A stretch of 15,432 nucleotides of DNA, taken from the NCBI GenBank assembly GCA_028275005.1, contig JAQCNN010000169.1, positions 1 through 15,432 on the forward strand. Direction: 5' to 3'. The DNA is from Salinirussus sp. Lineage in GTDB: Archaea; Halobacteriota; Halobacteria; Halobacteriales; Haloarculaceae. A model generated the notes under the pieces. That model was not told the origin of the DNA. It made no database searches and saw only the letters and a list, made by a program, of their open reading frames with translations. Of the stretch, positions 11,822-15,432 are shown piece by piece (the first letter of the stretch is position 1; each line of letters opens with the position of its first letter). Made by a program: the position numbers and the translations under genes.

Positions 11822-13567
11822 TCAGAGAAACTCCCGAACCCCGTCCGGGGTCCGGGTGTTGAGCACCTGGTCGGGCTCGGCCCAGCCCCGGCGGGCCGTG
11901 TGGACGCCGTAACGCAGAGCGTCGTACGCGCCAGGGTGGTGGGCGTCGGTGTTGACCACGACAGTCGCGCCGGCGTCGACGGCCGCCCGGACCATCCCCC
12001 CACCCAGGTCCAGCCGGCGGGGGCTGGCGTTGACCTCCAGTGCCGTGTCGGTCTCGGCGGCGGCCGCGGCCAGCCGGTCGATATCGACGTCCATCCCCGC
12101 CCGCTGGTTGAGTTGGCGGCCGGTCGGGTGCCCGATAACGTCGACGGCGGCGTGTTCACAGGCCGCCACCAGCCGGTCGGTCCCGTCACCCTCTAGCGCG
12201 GCGTGAGGGGAGGCGACGACCAGGTCGAGGTCCGCCAGCAGGTCGTCGTCGACCGAGACACTCCCGTCGGCTCCGATGTTTGCCTCGACGCCGGCGAACA
12301 CGTCGATGTCGGCGTCGTCGCCGGCCTCCCGGACCGCGGGGAGTTGCTCGCGGAGACGGTCGTCGTCCAGCCCGACACCGCCGACCATCCCCGGGCCGGT
12401 CGCGTGGTCAGTGACCGCCAGGTAGTCGTGGCCGGCCGCCTCCGCGCCGGCGACCATCGAGGGCAGGGTTGCGCGACCGTCCGACCAGTCCGTGTGGACG
12501 TGCAGGTCGCCACACATCGCCTCGACGGTCACCAGGTCGGGCAACTCGCCGGCGGCGGCGGCCTCGATCTCGCCCCGTCCCTCGCGGAGTTCCGGGGGGA
12601 TCCACGGCAGGTCGACCGCCTCGTATATCCCCGCCTCGGTGTCGCCGGCGACCCGCTCGCCGACCCGTTGACCGTCCGCCGCGTGGTCGGCCTCCGCAGC
12701 GTCGGCGACGTCGAAGACGCCGTACTCGTTTATCTTCAGGTCCCGGTCGATGGCGCGGTTCCGCAGCGCGACGTTGTGGTCGCGGCTGCCCGTGAAGTAC
12801 TGGAGGGCGCCCCCGAACTCGGCGGGGACGACCGCACGCAGGTCGACCTGGACCCCCTCGATGCGGGCGCTGGCTTTCTGCGCCCCGGCCTCGACCACGG
12901 TGTCGACCACATCGAGCGAGGTGAAGGCGTCGACGGCCGCGGCGGGTTCGTCACTGGCCGCGAGGAGGTCGACGTCGCCGACGGTGGGTTTCCACCGCCG
13001 GATCGACCCGGCCAGGTCGCAGTCGGTCACGGCCTCGTGGGCCTCCAGCGCCGCCAGCACACGCTCGCCCTGCGGGCGTCCCTCGCCGAGCAGCTGGCGG
13101 CTGTGGGCCTGCCGGGCAAAGGGGATCCCGTCCAGAATGTTCTGCTCGGTCTTCGCCCCGAACCCGGAGACCTCGCGGATCTCGCCGGCCTCGGCAGCCG
13201 CCTCGAGGTCGTCTAGGTCCTCGACCCCCAGGGCCTCGTACAGCCGGCCAACGGTCTTCGGGCCGACCCCTTCGACGCCGGTGAGTGCGCCGATATCGGC
13301 GGGTAACTCCTCGCGCAACGCCTCGAGTTCGCCGACCGCGCCGGTCTCGATATACTCGACAATCTTCGCGGAGATGGCGTCGCCGACCGCCTCCACCTCG
13401 GCGACCGCGTCCTGTCCCTCCCGGGCCAGGTCCTCGACAGCCACGGGGTGGTCACGGACGTTCTCGGCGGCCGCGCGGTACGAGCGGGGCTTGTACTCGA
13501 CCCCGGTGGCCTCCAGCCGGTCGGCAAACTCCTCCAGCAGACGGGCGACCTCGTCGTTACGACTCAT
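11822..13567 (-). CDS. polX: Family X DNA polymerase with PHP domain
   Basis: A 581-residue PolX of prokaryotic layout. Residues 1-90 form the 8-kDa-type domain (EEFADRLEATGVEYKPRSYRAA). A helix-hairpin-helix (TGVEGVGPKTVGRLYEALGV) lies near 95-115 and a second at EVSGFGAKTEQNIL. The nucleotidyltransferase palm GSIRRWKPTVGDVDLL (about 187-202) supplies the paired catalytic aspartates, and GVQVDLRAVVP the third; FTGSRDHNVALRN is the dNTP-binding thumb region. The C-terminal PHP domain (about 350-581) carries DLHVHTDWSDG, AVTDHATGPG, GVEANI, SPHAAL, GHPTGR and NTDAHHPG, so its metal ligands appear intact. This predicts gap-filling polymerase plus 3'-5' exonuclease and AP-site processing in base excision repair. 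ATG 13567 is preceded by GGTGAG and follows the upstream TGA by one base, so the open frame further upstream is not used. Confidence 0.94.
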   Translation of the reverse strand: MSRNDEVARLLEEFADRLEATGVEYKPRSYRAAAENVRDHPVAVEDLAREGQDAVAEVEAVGDAISAKIVEYIETGAVGELEALREELPADIGALTGVEGVGPKTVGRLYEALGVEDLDDLEAAAEAGEIREVSGFGAKTEQNILDGIPFARQAHSRQLLGEGRPQGERVLAALEAHEAVTDCDLAGSIRRWKPTVGDVDLLAASDEPAAAVDAFTSLDVVDTVVEAGAQKASARIEGVQVDLRAVVPAEFGGALQYFTGSRDHNVALRNRAIDRDLKINEYGVFDVADAAEADHAADGQRVGERVAGDTEAGIYEAVDLPWIPPELREGRGEIEAAAAGELPDLVTVEAMCGDLHVHTDWSDGRATLPSMVAGAEAAGHDYLAVTDHATGPGMVGGVGLDDDRLREQLPAVREAGDDADIDVFAGVEANIGADGSVSVDDDLLADLDLVVASPHAALEGDGTDRLVAACEHAAVDVIGHPTGRQLNQRAGMDVDIDRLAAAAAETDTALEVNASPRRLDLGGGMVRAAVDAGATVVVNTDAHHPGAYDALRYGVHTARRGWAEPDQVLNTRTPDGVREFL

Positions 13568-13568
13568 C

Positions 13569-14048
13569 TCACCGCCCGCCTCCGCCGCGGCCGCCGTTGT
13601 GACCGTCCCGGCTCGCACCGACCCCGCCGGCGCTGTCGTCCCGGCCAAGCGCCTGCTGGAGGAAGTTCATCCACCGCTTGCGGTCGGCGGCCTTCTTCTT
13701 CTCGGCCTCCGCCTCCAGGTCGGTCGGCCCGAGTTGCTCGAGTGCGTTGAGCGCGCGGTCGATCCCGACGACCGACTCGACCAAGCGCTCGCCCTCCTCG
13801 TAGGAGATGTCGTCGTCCTCGACACGCTGTTTGCGCTGGAGACGTTCACGCCGGAGGTTCTTCTTTGCGCGCTCGACACGCTCGCGCTCCCCGGACGGGA
13901 CCGTCTCCCGCTTTTTGATCTCGAAGACAAACTCCTGGAGCGCGACCGTCTCCCCCTGGACCTCGACCTCGTCGGGGATCGACGCACCCACTGTCGCCCC
14001 CTCGCGCTGGATGCGCTCCAGCAGTTGCTTGCGTTCGAACTCTCTCAC
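13569..14048 (-). CDS. DUF5788 family protein
   Basis: A 159-residue, highly charged helical protein that I recognise as the haloarchaeal DUF5788 type. It starts VREFERKQLLERIQREGATVGASIP and continues with a predicted two-strand segment (EVEVQGETVALQEFVFEIKKRE) and a long basic helix (ERERVERAKKNLRRERLQRKQRVE). VGIDRALNALEQLGP and EKKKAADRKRWMNFLQQALGRDD follow, then a Gly-rich disordered tail (GGVGASRDGHNGGRGGGGR). Length is typical. The GTG at 14048 was chosen because the family starts at this REFERKQLLER helix; the open frame further upstream would overlap the kinase gene. Its TGA is 1 base from the polX ATG, so the two are translated together. Function unknown; the basic helix and Gly/Arg tail suggest nucleic-acid binding (inference). 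Confidence 0.83.
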   Translation of the reverse strand: MREFERKQLLERIQREGATVGASIPDEVEVQGETVALQEFVFEIKKRETVPSGERERVERAKKNLRRERLQRKQRVEDDDISYEEGERLVESVVGIDRALNALEQLGPTDLEAEAEKKKAADRKRWMNFLQQALGRDDSAGGVGASRDGHNGGRGGGGR

Positions 14049-14079
14049 ACCAGCGGGTAGGCGCCTCGACCACTTCGCT

Positions 14080-15432
14080 CTAACGCCAGAGGAACTCGAC
14101 CCCGTGGAACTCAAAGCGGGCGCCGCCGGCGTCACTCTCGCCGACCGTCACCGTCCAGCCGTGTGCCGAGGCGATGTCGCGGACGATGCTGAGCCCGAAC
14201 CCGGTCCCGGTGTCGCTGGTGGTGTACCCGGCGGCGAACACCTCATCGCGCTCCCCGGCGGGGACCCCCGGGCCGTCGTCGGCGACGTAGAGGCCGTCCT
14301 CGAGCGCCCCGACGGTGACGGTCACCCCCGCACCGCCGTGTTCGACCGCGTTCCGGAAGAGGTTAGCCAGCAGCTGTTGGAGGCGGCTCCGGTCGGCCTT
14401 GACCGCCACCCTGTCGGCGACGGTCACCGACGCCCCCTCGGTCTCGACAGTCGCCCAGCACTCCGTGACGAGTGTCTCCAGGTTGACCGTCTCCACCTCG
14501 TCGACGTCGTTCCCGCTCCGTGCGAGCGTGAGCAGGTCCTCGATGAGGTCGTCCATCCGGGAGACCGCCCGCTCGGCGCGGTCGAAGGAGTCGGCGTCGC
14601 CGTTTTTGCGAGCCATCTCGAGGGAGAGCCCCGCCACGTTCAACGGGTTCCGGAGGTCGTGGCTGACGACACTCGCGAACTGCTCCAGTCGCTCGTTCTG
14701 TTGTTTTAGCCGGCGTTCGCTGCGCTCGCGGCTGTAGGCTGTCCCGGCCCACTGGCCGACGAGTTCGACGAAGGCCCGGTCGAACTGCGAGAACTCGACT
14801 GTCATCTCCTCCGGGCCGGCGAAACAGAGTGTCCCGTGCCGGTCGTCACCGAGGTCGACCTCCGCCCCGATATAACAGCCGAGCTGGAAGGTCTCGTAGG
14901 CGGGGTCGTCGGCCCAGCCCTCGGCGACCGCGTCCTCGACAGCGAGGGCGCCGTCGGTCCGGATCGTCTTGCGGCAGTAACTCTCCGAGAGGTCACTCTC
15001 CTCGCCCGGCTGGAGCAGTTCGTGGTCCCCGCGTGCCTCGACGATGGTCTGTGTCCCCTCCTCCTCGTCGGTCCTGGTGAGAAAGCCGTACGGGACGTCG
15101 AGCTGGTCACAGCCAAGCCCAAGCAGGTCACGGAGCGTCCCCTCGAAGGAGCCGTCACCGGCCAGGAGTTCGGCCAGCCGGGCGAGCGTGCGCTCGCGCT
15201 CCTTCCGGTCGGTGACGTCCCGGAAGTAGACCGACAGGCCGCCGTCGTCGTCCGGGTAGATGTCGGACTCGAACCACGCGTCGAGCCCCTCGAAGTACTC
15301 CTCGACGGTACGGGGCTCGCGGGTGGTCATCACGTCGTGGTAGGCCTGGCCAAAGGGGCTCCCCTCGAGTCCGGGAACGGCCTCCCAGACAGTCTCGCCG
15401 AGAAGCGCCGAGCGCTCCATACCCAGCAGGTC
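14080..15432 (-). CDS. PAS-GAF sensor histidine kinase (5' end outside window)
   Basis: The visible 450 residues begin in a PAS domain (residues 1-75, DLLGMERSALLGETVWEAVPG ... YFRDVTDRKERE), so the start lies beyond the right edge. A GAF domain follows (about 85-235, including CDQLDVPYGFLTRTDEEEG and GCYIGAEVDLGDDRHGTLCFAG). HisKA carries the phospho-acceptor histidine in FASVVSHDLRNPL (His near 258 of the visible part). HATPase_c has the N-box LANLFRNAVEHGG, G1 VADDGPGVPAG and G2 GTGFGLSIV, all intact, so it should autophosphorylate. No membrane span is visible in this part, suggesting a soluble sensor; signal unknown. No response-regulator gene is next to it. It ends 31 bases before DUF5788, whose transcription may continue from this gene. 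Confidence 0.9.
   Translation of the reverse strand, partial: DLLGMERSALLGETVWEAVPGLEGSPFGQAYHDVMTTREPRTVEEYFEGLDAWFESDIYPDDDGGLSVYFRDVTDRKERERTLARLAELLAGDGSFEGTLRDLLGLGCDQLDVPYGFLTRTDEEEGTQTIVEARGDHELLQPGEESDLSESYCRKTIRTDGALAVEDAVAEGWADDPAYETFQLGCYIGAEVDLGDDRHGTLCFAGPEEMTVEFSQFDRAFVELVGQWAGTAYSRERSERRLKQQNERLEQFASVVSHDLRNPLNVAGLSLEMARKNGDADSFDRAERAVSRMDDLIEDLLTLARSGNDVDEVETVNLETLVTECWATVETEGASVTVADRVAVKADRSRLQQLLANLFRNAVEHGGAGVTVTVGALEDGLYVADDGPGVPAGERDEVFAAGYTTSDTGTGFGLSIVRDIASAHGWTVTVGESDAGGARFEFHGVEFLWR

Noticed and set aside
12203..14060. Plus-strand open frames of 337 and 436 codons opposite polX and DUF5788
   Set aside because: They are shadows of the third-position GC bias of polX/DUF5788 and contain no recognisable motif or promoter-start pairing.
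1..15432. Mobile elements, CRISPR arrays, prophage or defence islands
   Set aside because: No transposase, integrase, direct-repeat array or abrupt composition change was seen; the tRNA-Leu at the left edge has no visible duplicated 3' end that would mark an integration site.

Overview
The window is high-GC chromosomal DNA from a haloarchaeon (class Halobacteria). This rests on very acidic predicted proteins, strong G/C bias at third codon positions, archaeal-type genes (archaeal S-adenosylmethionine synthetase, archaeal phosphopantetheine adenylyltransferase, RNase P Rpp30, a TFB-like cyclin-fold protein, pyrB-pyrI order), a tRNA without encoded CCA, and AT-rich TATA-like boxes about 26-33 bases before most first genes, as expected for leaderless haloarchaeal transcripts. 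I cannot assign a genus. There is no insertion sequence, integrase, CRISPR array, prophage or rRNA: this is mainly a housekeeping segment with several poorly characterised conserved haloarchaeal proteins.

Left part (1-4250): tRNA-Leu(UAG) on the minus strand, then a plus-strand single-cyclin-repeat TFB-like protein. Next, all on the minus strand, come coaD (coenzyme A synthesis), a winged-helix regulator, glutamate-cysteine ligase (gshA, source of the haloarchaeal thiol gamma-glutamylcysteine), and a tight three-gene operon: small acidic protein, PF01877-type RNA-binding protein, RNase P component 3.

Middle part (4250-6775), minus strand: a conserved protein of unknown function that looks like a (beta/alpha)-barrel glycosidase-like fold, a 25-residue single-span membrane peptide, a RecA/KaiC-like protein with a destroyed P-loop, and a small MinD/ParA-like ATPase. 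Each appears to have its own promoter. A 78-base inverted-repeat element sits between the barrel protein and the RNase P operon.

Right part (6776-15432): plus-strand pyrB-pyrI (aspartate carbamoyltransferase), diverging from the MinD-like gene through nearly touching promoters. A minus-strand FKBP/SlyD-like isomerase has a Gly/Met-rich chaperonin-like tail. Plus-strand CYTH-domain protein and S-adenosylmethionine synthetase each have a palindrome at the core promoter. A minus-strand block follows: a PAS-GAF histidine kinase (5' end outside the window), then DUF5788 protein, family X DNA polymerase with PHP domain, and a Mut7-C RNase-type protein, packed as a likely DNA/RNA maintenance operon.

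No clear new defence or mobile system is visible. The best leads are the kinase-independent DUF5788-polX-Mut7-C operon, the P-loop-less RecA-like protein next to the MinD-like ATPase, the TFB-like mini-protein, the chaperonin-like tail on the FKBP, and the promoter palindromes of the CYTH and SAM synthetase genes.
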